Shown in pieces: positions 35,930 through 47,712 of a stretch of 64,000 nt of DNA. Every line of letters starts with the position of its first letter. The stretch's first letter is position 1. Origin of the DNA: Fasciola hepatica (taxonomy: Eukaryota; Platyhelminthes; Trematoda; Plagiorchiida; Fasciolidae); the NCBI GenBank assembly GCA_948099385.1, contig CANUEZ040000020.1, forward strand, positions 7,286,501 through 7,350,500, given 5' to 3'. The notes under the pieces are model-generated. The model was given only the letters and a program-made list of their open reading frames with translations, was not told the origin of the DNA and ran no database searches. A program made the position numbers and the translations under genes.

Positions 35930-38120
35930 CCCTTCCCTCTCAGGATTTACTGTCAAATGTCAAGGACCCTGTGCCAACAAGTTCAAGAGTCCTCCCGGAG
36001 GCAACTCAACCGGGACTACGCCCTAGATCTGGTGGTTTCTTCTGGGAGCTATAGTGTCAGTAGAACTGAACATCTCTCTTATTTTGGGAGCAGAGGTCGC
36101 ATGGTGCTAGCGGCTTATTGGGGCAGTGGTCCCTGCCCTGCTCCTGGACCACGCTTCGAAAATTACCTTTGGAGCTCGCAGTCAGAGGATATCCGTAAGG
36201 CCACCTTGCACGTTAACCGATTTTACGTCTGACTCAGGCGACAAAATCTACTTAAAAATGGTCTGGGAGGTCGTTTGTGACGATATCTCCCACCTTATGA
36301 GTGCCTACTTTCCACCCAGTGGAAACCGACCCAGTGCGAAGGGCCCACGGTGGTGCGGCTTGGAAGGCAGAGGCTTACAGAAACGACGGAAAGGTGCCTG
36401 GCAGTTGTTCCACCCCGCAGATGAGGGTTATGAATCCTGTCGCAGGATTCGTAACCGGCGCACAGCAGCGAAACTGGGAAAAAGGATAAGGTTTGTTGAG
36501 GCACTTGTGGCAGGTCCAGTGAGAGCTTTTAAGCGCCCATTTGCTTATCCTAAAAGGTGTACAGGGACAAAAGTCTGTATACCAGCTGGTTCAACGAAGA
36601 AGAACTGCAGAGAAGGGATGGAGGGAAGGCCGAAAAGCCGGCCAAGCAACATCAGCCGGTGTATACTCTGGGACTGGTATCAACGCTGGGTGTGGACAGT
36701 GTCCCGTCGATCTGCTTCGAGGAATTTTCAGAGTCAGGTGAGAACTGATCTCCGCTCCGTGAACACCCTCAAGTCTCCAGGGCCGAATAGAATTCACCCA
36801 ACTATGTTGAAGGATTTCGCTAAAAAACTCACTCCACTAACGACGAGATTGTTTAACCCGTTCGCAGCAACTGGCAGCTTATCAGCAGTTTGGAAGAGCG
36901 CAGTGGCCACCTGGTTGTGCGAAGATGGAAAGAAATCTGCGGTCGCTAAATATAACCCGGTCTGCTTCATGTCCGTAGCTAGAAGGTTTTGTAGCTGCTT
37001 GCGGTCACCGTATCAAGGAACATTTTGGACAGTTTCAGCAATGTGCACAGGGGAACAAGTTTTTCGAAGGAACAGGTCGTGCTTGTCTAACTTGCTGATC
37101 GTAAGCAGACGGTGGCTTGCTGCCAAGACCATGGGGCGACTGGGAAGTCGCCCTTGTGGACTTCGGTTAGACTCCTAAGTAGACTCCCCACGATCAACTG
37201 CTGTCGAAACTCCGCTTTTGTGGTATCGTTTTGCTCCATACCCTGCCGGATGGAGGCTTGGTAACTGAAGAAACCTCCTCCGTAGGAGTTGCACAATCTT
37301 TCTTCAAGCAGTATCCTGCTACCAGTGAAGAACCGTGAGGTTTTTTCTCTAGACCACAGGTATTCCTTGATCCCGTAAGTTACTGTCCCCAGACTATGCC
37401 GTCCCAGTGCCCCATTCATGCTGATGGTGTGAGGGTCTGGATCACCATTTGGTCGGAGGAGCAACGACAGCTTTTGCGGCCGGATTTATCCACAGTAGGG
37501 CGATAGTCCAACCACTGAGGCCTGCTGATGGATCAACAGAAATGTTTCCATATTATTATCGGAAGAGAGGGAGAGGCAATTTGATATCACCCCTGCAACA
37601 GCTTTCCTCGGTGAACTGCTGAGAAAACAGAGTTTGGCGTCATAGTCAGCGGTAATGTAAAGACTCCAGCCCACGCAGACTAGGCCTACGCTTCCGCATA
37701 GGAAATTTGGATATCATTTTCCATTCACTTGAAAGCCTTCCCATAAAAGCTTACCAGGTACTATGCGCTTTTCATGTGATTCCGCCATGCAAATACGGTG
37801 GTCTGGCTGTATATCCATGCACAGTTGCTGAAGTAGCCAAACTGGAGCGAGTTCAACCGGCTGCCACACATCCCACTGCTGGACTATGTGGTGTCAGATG
37901 GAAGGGACGAGTAGAAACCACTGGGCTGCTCCTTTTTTCTTACGAGCGGATCCGTGGTGACCTGATCTATGAGAGTTTCATTGTTCCAGGTGATGAGGAT
38001 GCCCAATTGAAGCTAGAACCACCGCCTTGGAGTAATAACCAACTCCGTGGCATGTGCTTGCTAGGCGAAAGACAAGTTCCTTCGGCCTGCGTTTGGCATG
38101 TATTTTATCCAGGAGATTAG
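35930..38120 (+). pseudogene. Degenerate CR1/jockey-like LINE pol (endonuclease end, RT, C-terminus)
   Basis: The plus strand shows, in order, the end of an apurinic-type endonuclease (35990-36110, 'ALDLVVSSGSYSVSRTEHLS', where families have V-L-D-L-V-[LF]-[ST]...) and an RT fingers/palm segment at 36735-37000 ('LKSPGPNRIHPTMLKDFA' then 'TGSLSAVWKSA'). The 'NRSCLSNLL' block follows at about 37075. At 37417-37428 the catalytic box reads HADG instead of [FY]-A-D-D. A C-terminal stretch at 37840-38000 ('AKLERVQPAATHPTAGL', 'RIRGDLIY') is typical of this LINE group. Frame changes occur at about 37180 and 37700. All parts are collinear, so this is one element about 2.2 kb long, decayed and catalytically dead. 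The closest relative in this window is the fragment at 49.96-51.2 kb. Confidence 0.85.
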
Positions 38121-39332
38121 GAAGCCACTAGAAATTCCTCCCTTCTGTTGTAGCGAAAAAAGTCAACGACATCATTTTCAAGCTGGAATCATAGAATATA
38201 GCATGGGTCGTCCTAATCTTGCAAGGGCTGTAGAGGAGTTATGAAGTACATCAACAATAGTTGGCGTAAACAAGTCGGAACCGTTTTAATTATTCCACGG
38301 TTTTTGCTGGCTCTTCCAAGTTTGAGTGCAAACCAAAGTTTTTGGCAATTTCAACTCATTTTTTCCAGTGGATGTACGTATTTCTCCTAAATGTTCCATG
38401 AGCGACACCTAGAATTTCTCAGCTAGGATTTTGTGATTTTCCGAGATACGCTGGTATTTCGCTGCGCACTGATGCCAACAATTTTAGTGGTTTCGACGTG
38501 GGCTCTCTTTGTTCTCTCTGGTAGATGACAGCCGGTACACTTCCAACTAAACTGGATGCTCTTCCGGAAATTCTTTCGGTCAAAAGTCTTCCGAATCCGC
38601 TGGGCTTCTCGGACTGAAAAATTCAAAATCTGACCCAAGACCTACATTTGCTCTAACCGCAGGCTCAACGTGAGGCGGTGGTCGCCTAACTTGGAAGAAA
38701 CGGATTAGTTCTGAAAACATTTAGGAGCTACGGAAAACCGCTGACCTGGCAGAACTAGCTGCGGAGTTTCTGGTCTTTTAGGACCACCTCACTGACTGTT
38801 TGTACTTTGCTTTGTACTTTGCTGCCAAACGATAACTTGTATTTGCTCCCGGATGTCCCGTCGTCTCCTCGATTCAGGCATCTAACTCGTAAAAGGGAAT
38901 ACACCTTTGTAAATCACAATTTCTCAGCTAACAAGATCCCAACCAAATTGTTCAAGACTGACTTGCCGACTCAGTGCCACCTACGGGTGTAACCTTCTAG
39001 AGAACAGAACTCATCTGGACATACAGAGGCTCTTGGAGGCTCTATCCGGTGGTTTATCCGGGTGCAAGTCTGCCACAGGTGACGTAGACGAGCTCAACAA
39101 TTCACTTGTAAAAGTAGTGGGACCTTCCTTCCCTGTGCCCTTTGAAGAGCATCAATCTCACGCACCACTATTTCTCATCCGTAGGAAACTGCTCCACTTG
39201 CAACCGGAAAATCTCGTGCAATTGGAGGACTCGCCCCGACAAAACTTAAGCAATGCGTGGTTACCCTTAGCTCTGTCTCTTCTGATCATCCAACCAGTAG
39301 CTGAAAGAAAAACTTCCAAGCTGTTGGTAGGC
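38121..39332. other. No recognised feature
   Basis: No gene seen. The 180-codon minus frame 39158-39700 crosses the boundary of the 2.83 kb repeat at 39333, so it is a chance fusion of repeat and flank. Confidence 0.5.
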
Positions 39333-42165
39333 GGAAGCCATAGCTCAAATCTAAAAACGGGTTGTCGGAAATTCCGTCCCTTTCTTATGACTCTGTCTCT
39401 CTTGAGCTTTTGAGAAGTTGGTTCTTCAACGACTGAGCAAAACTTTCCACATTCCGGGGTCAAAAGTGTGACCACCGAATTCACGCTCAACTCTCGATGC
39501 CCCTCCCATCTTGACACACCTCCTGTCCGAACTTTATGGAAAGAGTAAGCCATTGATAACGGTGATATCTTTAACCGCATCCACCAGACCAAGCCGCTTT
39601 CTTTTATCTTACAATTCAGTAATGCGCAGTTTTGTTGAGAGTGTAACTTTACAGCCACCGGCAGTTCACTCGTAGTGACAACAAAACCTCTTGTTTCCAC
39701 CGATGTTGGCTTTCCCCAGAGGTCATGCTGTCTTCATTTTAATTTTCAGGGAATACTCCTACTATTATCGTGAACAAAAATGCAATTCTCATAAGTTGTG
39801 CTGATGGTGCCATACTAAATGCACCGCACGCATGCAATTCTACTTTTATGACCCTTCAAAATGGCATGGAGCAAATTCCAAGTTAGTTCTGTGTTTGTTA
39901 CTTGGGCCTTGACAAATCCAAGTTTACTAAAATTGTTGTCCCTTTTCAAAAGGTAGTATGCTATCTAATTTTCAAAACGATTCCACGTTCACTAAAATAA
40001 AAATGAAACAGTTTATTCACTTTTGTCCAGTGAAACACCTTGAAGTGCTGCTGGACCGTGGCGTAAATTCATCTGAACACATTCGTTTCATTTTTGCAAA
40101 AACCAAGTTTGTCCTTCCGCAAATCAAGCCTCCAATCCGCCTACCTGGACTCCACGCGTCCTATAAAAAGCTTCGATCGCATGTTTCTCATAAAAATGTC
40201 AATACTCTTTGCCCGTCATATTTACCGGACTGTTGTTCAAGAACTTTAAGTTCGTTGATGGCTTCTTTAAGATTTTATCACATATCAGTGTAGTACACCG
40301 ACGGAATTTAAATACTTTTGTCGCTACCTAGCGTAAAAAAGCTTTTGAAAAAGTACGAAGATTTCAAATGAGTGCGCTCATTCCCTTCCAAAGAACCCGG
40401 TGAAATGTCTATCAGCTTCATCCACGAATTCTTTATACAGACATCTTCGTCCACGCATTGGGGAGCACAGCAGTTTTAAAATTCTCCATCTGGCAAGACA
40501 GTTGCACGGCGCGACTTCCAAAATAACAGAACTAGCCTGTGCAAGAAATGAGGGGAAAACACAGTTGAAGGACACTGTAGTCACGGCAGTTTCAGGTTCT
40601 CGGTTGTAGCTTGCCCCTCTTACTTGAGCTCCTGTGGCACCAGGTTTCACTTGACCCGTAGCAGAAGACCTGCTATCTCATTTCCGTCGAGATATATAAG
40701 GACGACAAATATATCGCCGGTGTACTCCTTGTCTTGGACCTCGGTCTATGGTCGGAGCCGCTCAATCAACAAATTTTCTCACATCTCTTCGTTGGGTTTG
40801 CTTACTGCTGTGCCACGGCCGTCCACACGAGCCCATCTGCACCAAAATCCTTGTTCTCAGTCATCTCTATGGGCCACTTGCTCCCGCGGACGCCTCTGAA
40901 GGACTCACCATTACGTTCCCATTTCTAATGTTTCCGTGCCTTAGATGCTGTGTACGTTTGTATGAAAAGTCGGGGCGCATTCTCTCATTCATCGACACTA
41001 AAAGTAACTTGCAATTGGTTAGTCCGGGTCTAGAGCCTATTATAGTTACCCTTCATGCCAGTGCTGGCCGGCACATCACAGCCGTCTCTAAGCCAAAGCA
41101 GACTGTTTGGAACCAGTGACAATCCAGTTGGATCGCTGGAAAAGTACAAACCTTTCACGATTACTGACGCGTCATAAGATGGTTATGGCATACATAGCCC
41201 AAGTTGATTCACTCCCACGGGAGTGCCTTCTTTGGTCTTCACCTTTACGTTTGTTCCGATGCCTAAATTTACTTTCCGCTCTTCCTGAACTTCAGCCACT
41301 CGTTTTCTTGTTTCCCTGTCTACCGCTGGGATTTTCCGTTTATATTGGTCAGTCTGAGAAAGACTACTCCCAAGTACGTTATGCACAAAGTTGGCTCAGT
41401 AACGTGCCTATTCAGATACCGCGCTGATTGAATATTACGTTCCATTTACCGTTGTATATTGGATTTAAATCCGTCGCTGATATCTCCGAGTTGGAGACTT
41501 GGTTGCTTTGCTCCAGAGGCTGTTCGTCGTTATCGATATCGGATCGTGCGCGTATTCGGAATCCAATATCTGGCCACCACTACAGGCCCACCGGTCCACG
41601 GTTCAAAATTACTTCCACTTCCGCAGGGCCAGTGTGTAACGAATTCTCGCTCGTTACCTTCTCGTAATGTGTAATTAGCCACTCCAGGGCAGCTTGTGAT
41701 AAATTATTTGCAAAAGGTTGCATTGTGTTCCCTCCTATACCGGAATTTAGCGTTACATAGGGCTGAAAGCTCCTAAATCTTGGGGCCCGCCCCACTTCTT
41801 TCACACACTTCTGCTCTTTGTCGCTCACAACTTCGTCATTCTCGTTAACATTGTATTATGAACGCACGTTTTATGTTTTGCCTGTGGTATTTCACTTCCA
41901 TATGGATGGGCGCGCTTGTTTCAAGGAAAGCTCGGCTGTTCTGCCCAATAGAGAAGTAGGTGTCAGATTCCAGATGTTCTAGTGAGACATTGTTTCATTT
42001 AATCACCTTTGGAGTGAATTTGTGCTGTTTCTGCACGTGTGTCTCACTTTTGACTATTTCGCTCGGGAAACTTATTGATGACCGGGCAATGCACCCGGAA
42101 CCCGGTTTCCCGCCAGAACATTATGACAGTTATTTTATAGTTTGTTTTTCTATCGTACGATTTTG
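39333..42165 (-). repeat. Right copy of the 2.83 kb inverted duplication (uninterrupted)
   Basis: About 2,833 bp, reverse complement of the left copy with the BEL element removed (about 2,843 bp including a 16-bp extra stretch on the left). At the position of the BEL insertion the sequence, read on the minus strand, runs 'gaagacagcatgacc' with a single CAGCA, so this copy is the pre-insertion state. Sampled frames are identical or differ by single residues. Boundaries are sharp at both ends, and flanks at the two loci are unrelated. No terminal inverted repeats or clear target duplications were found, so the mechanism (mobile element against segmental duplication) is open. Confidence 0.93.
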
Positions 42166-42499
42166 AAAAAACTCAAGACTTCAAATTCGTATTTTCATGT
42201 CCCGATTTTTGGTTGTACAATCTTCAATGCTAAAGGAGAAGAAGGCACTGCTTCTTCCAAAACTGACAAGGGAATTGTGGCAGTCTGTGTTGGTTACCGT
42301 GCACATGGGTTGATGACCAATGTTTGGATGCTGCATAGAGTTTTTCTGTTGCAGATAGTTTTTTGAGATTTCTTATTTCATTATGTTGCGGAACCCACTT
42401 GACACTTGAAGCTCTCTAGGGCTTCTTTCCCAACACTCTCGAAGATCCGCTATATTTAAGGCTATACAAAAAACGCTTTTTTGGCTACGTTTTTGCAGC
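42166..42499. other. No recognised feature
   Basis: Short unassigned stretch to the right of the repeat. Confidence 0.4.
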
Positions 42500-42850
42500 G
42501 CTTTTCAATTTTGCTGCACCCAACTTTGGTTTCGGACGCCTTTTCGTCTGGGCTGACTTTCGTGGCTTGTGCTCCGGCATTTGCTGCTGATTACTTTCAG
42601 TAGAACAGCACTATTTTTAAAGCCACAACGGTTTGGCACCAGTTTTCCTTCAGGAGATTTCGTCCCGATTCAACCACTTGTCTGACGAGCATAGTGGTCA
42701 GCCGATCATCCCCGTACATCACTTGTTTGACTGTACGTTTTAAGCACGCTGCAACCGCTGGTCTAACTGCTGACTCGTTCTCGGCACAAGACAGCGTGCG
42801 TCCATTGAACCCAGAACCATTGAGAATACACGAGGTTGGCGCTCAAAGGT
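42500..42850 (-). pseudogene. Unrecognised coding-like segment, copy A
   Basis: On the minus strand, from about 42845 downward, a frame reads 'GFNGRTLSCAENESAVRPAV' and then 'KQVMYGDDRLTTMLVRQVVE', continuing into a Lys-rich tail near 42500. The same order of residues (DGRTL-C-A, PVV-x-x-C, KQM-x-x-GDDRP-x-T) appears on the minus strand at 60860-61090. The DNA of the two aligns almost without gaps over about 145 bp at roughly 70% identity by eye. Conservation of a reading frame in two diverged copies suggests a real protein. I do not recognise it. The neighbours are retroelements, so an accessory or Gag-like retroelement protein is possible, but this is inference. Confidence 0.45.
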
Positions 42851-43284
42851 CTTTACTTTTCGGCCTTCTTAACAAACGGGGAGGTAGAAGCTGAGACAGT
42901 GCCCTCCTATAAGTAGCTAGCTCCTTTTATTCATCATTCCTAGTTATTCCACCTCAGTTGCCCACTCGGGTCACCTGTGCGATAGTTTTTCCTTTGTCTG
43001 TTATATATTCTGTCTAACAATAATTAGATTTTTATCCGGCATATGTTGGTTTCCGCACGTGAAGCCCTCTACATCAAGCCCCTTTTTGAAAGCACAACCC
43101 TATTTTCCCCTTTTGCATTCCATCAGAGCACCGGCTAATTGTTGCTAGCATTGCTCCAAGGTTTTGCATATCCGGTGCGGCCAACAATTTTATAGAACCC
43201 CAAATTTGTTTATTTTTATAGTGCACCTGTTTTGTAATGGGTAAAGCGCCCAAGTCCGATTGTGAATCAGCGCGCCATTCTGCA
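42851..43284. other. No recognised feature
   Basis: Nothing supportable. The 93-codon minus frame 43074-43355 overlaps the plus-strand Gypsy gag remnant and is probably its shadow. Confidence 0.4.
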
Positions 43285-43645
43285 CACAGGAAAATACCGG
43301 GCTTCATCGGGGAAGATCCTGAGAGCCACTTGGCTATTCTGGAGTCTCGTTTCAAAGGTGCTCACATGTCTAGCAAGTAATCCACAAATAGCTCAAAGCT
43401 CTCAGCAGTCCCTGCCGGTTTGACCACACAAATCATGGATGTCATTTCAAAACCCAAGGACCACAACCAGCAGCACACTCTCCTGGAACCGCCCAGTTAG
43501 TCTTGTGTAGACTTCGGAAGAAAAAACGTTTTCAGCATTTTCGCTCCGCAATCTAACTGAAGAATGTGACACTATGACCGTAGGTGAGGGAGGTGCGTCC
43601 ATTATTAGGCACAATGTCCACAGACAATGCAGTGACTGAAAGCAG
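43285..43645 (+). pseudogene. Ty3/Gypsy Gag N-terminal remnant
   Basis: The plus frame from 43285 gives 'KIPGFIGEDPESHLAILESR' then 'FKGAHMSSK', a stop, 'LSAVPAGLTTQIMDVISKP' and a 'TLLEP' segment. Gypsy Gag proteins of the CsRn1-like group share the pattern P-x-F-x-x-[DE]-P-x-x-W-[FL]-x-x-[VL]-E-x-x-F, then a helix-rich part with L-P-x-x-[VL]-x-x-x-[VI]-x-D-[IL]-[IV]. The usual Trp is His here. A later stretch near 43590-43640 resembles the L-R-x-[ML]-R-x-L-x-G segment. No protease or RT follows, so it is an isolated, old Gag fragment. Confidence 0.55.
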
Positions 43646-46600
43646 AGGCCTCACCAAAGGCTCAGAGCATAGTGGTTGTTCGTTATCGGTGCCAGATTCT
43701 GGATAATCGCCCCGAAGCTGCAGACGAAGCCCTCAAGTAGGCACTTTAGTTCGCACCACAGTCCCACGCGTTAGCCGAAGCCACTGTTACCCTCTTCATT
43801 TGACCTGAATCACACCACACAGTGACGTAGAGCTGCTCCAGAACTTGTTACAGACAGGAATGACTGGAAGTCACCATAGAATGGCCGCAGGGCAAATAGT
43901 TTATGACAAGAAGCAACAGACAAGTCGTAACCACGCGAAAAATAAGAAAAACTGAAAAGAAATTGGGAATAAGAACAGGTAGCAAGCAAGAAAACATGGG
44001 AGTGTGCAATATCAGCACAACAGACAAAACCAGGCTGCCGTGGAGAGCAAAACACACAGATACGAGCATAACTCTCGGAGGTAGTGAGAGGGTAAGCCCA
44101 AGGCTTCTTGTGGTTCTCAGAGACAAACAGCTTTACGTGCATCTGTACCCTGCACTGAACTTATTAATAATGATATTTTTCCTGAGTATCACCAAGACAA
44201 ATGCACAGGTCACGATCAAAGAATACAGCGATACACAGCAGTTTGAGGTATTCACAGTTTTGAAACTCAAGCTTCACGCAATAGCGGCAGTAGAACAAAA
44301 AAGATGGATAGAGTTTGAGTGAACCAAAGTGGAGGCGGTTACTGCCGCATTTGTAAGTCGGTTTTGAATCCGGGAAAAGACTTTGAGGATAGCTGGCCGA
44401 ATGTGGGAAAGCGGATAGAAGCAATACTGAAGAATGCTAAAAGTGCGGTTTTTGTAAGAACCAATGAAGTAACATGTGTCGTACATCGTAACATGGCAAG
44501 GTGTTGGGGAAGGAATACCATAAAATGCGCCTTATAGGTGCCGAAAACTGTCTACGACAGGTCCGGTAGTCCAGAATGGATGGCGCAGATCTGCGGTCGA
44601 TTAGTATGCAAACAGAGAGACAGAGGAGGAGTGAAAGAGAGATTCGAAGTAGGGTTGGGAAGTGTGGAAGGAGATGCGAAGGTGCACCAACCGGATGTAT
44701 GAGAAGTCAACATCGATAAACCGGGAGAGAGTTTCACCAAAATACACGGGTAAAACCAGGGTCCACATGGGGGCTCGTCCCTGCCAAGATAAAAAGTCTT
44801 CTTCCCCTTCGTAGATTCTTCGATATGGTTTCAAGTAAGCACTCATCTGGGCCAAAGAAGAAGCGTGACCCACTCCCGATCAGGAACTGTGCCTGTGCGG
44901 ACTCCTATGGTGCGCAGAATCAGTGGACGCGAGTATCATGGTCTACATCTGTTGAAAAAAGATAACGCCAGAAAAACGGAAACCTACATAATGAGCCTTC
45001 CAGTATGTGTAATGAACTTGAATGTTCCAAGTGGCATGCGCCAGCCGTGTGAGAGCGGAAAAGAAACTAACCTAAGGCAAGACCTGACACAACCGAACAA
45101 CGAATGCTACGGTAACCAATATCTCATCGGACAAGGAGTAAACAGTCCTGGGGGGAAAACCTGGAGCTCCGAAATCCCGAAAAGTTCTGAGGAGTTCCCT
45201 AGTGACACCCTCAAAGAACCCACTAGAAAAAGTTTTTCTTGCATTTGAGCTGGCGGGGGAAGGAACTTGGGAGTGTAACGGCCGGAGTGGACACCTTTAC
45301 GGAGTCTCTGACCAAACTAGCCGCAACTTCCAATATAACCCCAAGGAGACATCGAATCTTTGTCAGGAGCATCCGCAAGCCTGTGCGAGGAGTGGCCAAA
45401 ATTTACGACACAGAAGTGAGCACCGTAAATTACAACCCGATGAAGTTATTTGGTGCTACGGCCGCTAACAAGTGATAGCCGACGGCCTATGGAAGGGAGC
45501 TCACTGAAATCAGTTGCTTTCATCGAGAATGGCTATTCCTTTTTCTTCTCCAAGCCTTGCTTTTCTCCTCAGACATTTGGTTCTTGGTCGTTCGGCAACA
45601 CCGATTTAGTTCCACTCTTACTGTCAGCCTGGAAATGCGCTGAGCCAAACACGATTTGCATTGTCCTAATTTACCTTTGTTCAACCCTTAGATACCGCAT
45701 CAATCGTTATGAACGTTCCGCCTCTTGGTGGATCGGAATCGTTGAAGTTCCTTAATCTCGGGTTTGGAAGTGTAGAAAGTTCGTTTTCCACTGCAAGTGA
45801 AGGCCATCCTTCCGGGCTGTCGTACAGCTTGGTTACCAGGGACAGTGCGGGGCAGGGGAGCTTTTACTCTGGTTAAACGGAGGGAACTTGTTTTTGGGCC
45901 GGGAAAACTGGGGTAACTTAAGGTAGAAGTAACAAACCAACGACACAGGGATAAGCTCCTGCGGGCTATGGGGGGAGTAGGTCTCAGGACTGGGGGAGGG
46001 TTACTGTTTGAACCTGAGTTCAAGTAGGAAGCCTGGGTCAGAGGTTTTTTCACTATTATGTCAGTGCCGACCAAGTTCAGGGGAAACCAAAGGTCAAGCT
46101 ACCAAAGCCACGATCGATGAAAAGGCTTTTAAAAGCCTCAGGTCCCGTACCCCTGTATCACTCATGGCTGGATAAACAGTCAATTCACCGCCCGTGGGTT
46201 CCTCCGTGGGGCAAAAATATACGCTGGCTCTCGGTAATGACTTCTGTGTAAATCACAAGCAGGCCAGAGAGGCATGGTCAGATAGCTGTACTGCTCTTCA
46301 AAGCTTGCGTTACTGGAGGCAAATGGGAGGAGCTTTCGTCTGAGGCGCTCAACATCGACTGCTTGGCTGTAATGGAGGCCTGACTAAAGAGTCCGAATAA
46401 GGTGGCTTTATTGGCACCTCGGGGCTCCTTCATTCATCAGGTAAACAAGGTGGATGGGCAAGAAGTAGAACGAAAGAAGCTGGCCACTGGCTGGAAGCAC
46501 GAGCGGCTGGCAGTCGAAACCCCTCCAACAGGTAAGGTTCAAAATGTTTGGCGTAAAATTTTACTTGGTGCAGGTTGCCTCAGGCTTATCTGCATTTGCA

Positions 46601-47508
46601 CAAGCCCATCAGCGGAAAACCATGAGAGGGGCATTCCTCTAAAGTGTCCTCTCGATCAAACCCCGCAGGGTTGAATAGTTAGTAAAATCTAGATGTCCAA
46701 ACTGTCCAAGAAAACACTGGGATGCTTTATAGGCTCCAGAGAATGGATCTTTAGCCCAAACACTGAGTTTTGTCCTCGACCGAGCTCTGACGTACCACGT
46801 TTAGCGACGGACTTTGTGGTGACTGAGATGAAATCCTATCTCACCAGATATTGTTGTGACCTAATTCTCAAACAGCCCAGATAGTTGGAGGATGATTGCT
46901 CCCTCAGGTAGGAACTTTCATGGTATCCTTAGGTTCACAGTTAGGACCAGGCCAGCTGCCGTCTCCTTAAAAGGATGACGAAACCTCGGCAAACTTGATA
47001 TCCAAGGCCTGGGTAATACAGCCCTGGGCCTGAAATGGGACTACGGGCCTGACAATTTGGAAGAAGGGTAGCCGTTTTTCAGGGACAACATTGTAGCTGC
47101 AGCTGGGGCTTTGTTCCTCTGGGCACTGTTAGAACACGGGGTATTTCACCCAAGGTAACCGAGCACAAAACAAAGGAAAAAGGCTTTGAGCTTGGTAATG
47201 CAGATGGGTGGCCCCCGAAAACCGCTGCAGTTCAAGATGGCCTGCACTGTGGCCCCAAGGATAGAGACAAATTATCTGACCATGAATCAGCACCGACAGA
47301 TGGGTCCAAGCCCTGGCCAAATGCGCGGTAAAACTAGGAGCAATCCAAGCCAGCCCCGACAGTTGCAGTAAAATGCGAAGTTCAAGGTTACGGGCCGCAT
47401 GCCGCAGCAAGTGGTTGCGAAGGGGAATTACTGAAGTGCAACTTCGGTGGGTTCGGGGGACCACTTCAATCGCAACTCGAAACGGGCCACAGGGCAAATG
47501 AACGATTC
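43646..47508. other. No recognised gene
   Basis: Several 90-140 codon frames occur (43903-44322, 44865-45248, 45239-45475, 46402-46674), but none shows a family motif and most are opposed by equally long frames. The 46402-46674 frame may be the lead-in of the LINE RT fragment that begins near 47509, by position only. Confidence 0.35.
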
Positions 47509-47712
47509 TTGATCTATGCAGAGCAATTTGCGGGAGTTATCGGAATGTTAAAGGCAGGTAAGACAGCAGGACCAGATGGACTGCAATCTGCCTTTACTGA
47601 GCCACTGGAAGCAACTATAGCTGAACATCTTACTCGGTTGTTCTGCATGTCCTTGGAAGTAGTACTGGTATATTTTCTCGGCCATAGTCGAGATGCACGC
47701 TGTAGCGCATGA
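47509..47712 (+). pseudogene. LINE reverse transcriptase N-terminal fragment
   Basis: The frame contains 'IGMLKAGKTAGPDGLQSAFT' followed by 'PLEATIAEHLTRLFCMSLE', matching the LINE RT block [IL]-x-x-L-K-x-x-K-[AS]-[AP]-G-x-D-G-[IL]-x-x-x-[LF] and the helix before the D-W-K motif. It breaks off after about 65 codons. It lies on the same strand as the RT fragment at 49960-51224, which begins at the next domain, and a minus-strand LINE (48803-49930) lies between. The two could be halves of one interrupted element. Confidence 0.7.

Noticed and set aside
36126..37178. 350-codon plus frame taken as one intact gene
   Set aside because: Only the part from about 36735 reads as RT. The upstream part is out of the LINE frame, and the element is visibly frameshifted, so it is part of a pseudogene.
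39158..39700. 180-codon minus frame
   Set aside because: It crosses the sharp edge of the 2.83 kb repeat at 39333. The matching left copy loses the frame, so it is a chance fusion.
44319..44537. Possible zinc finger ('CRICKSVLNP...')
   Set aside because: A single C-x-x-C without the second pair at a family spacing, and the opposite frame is equally open.
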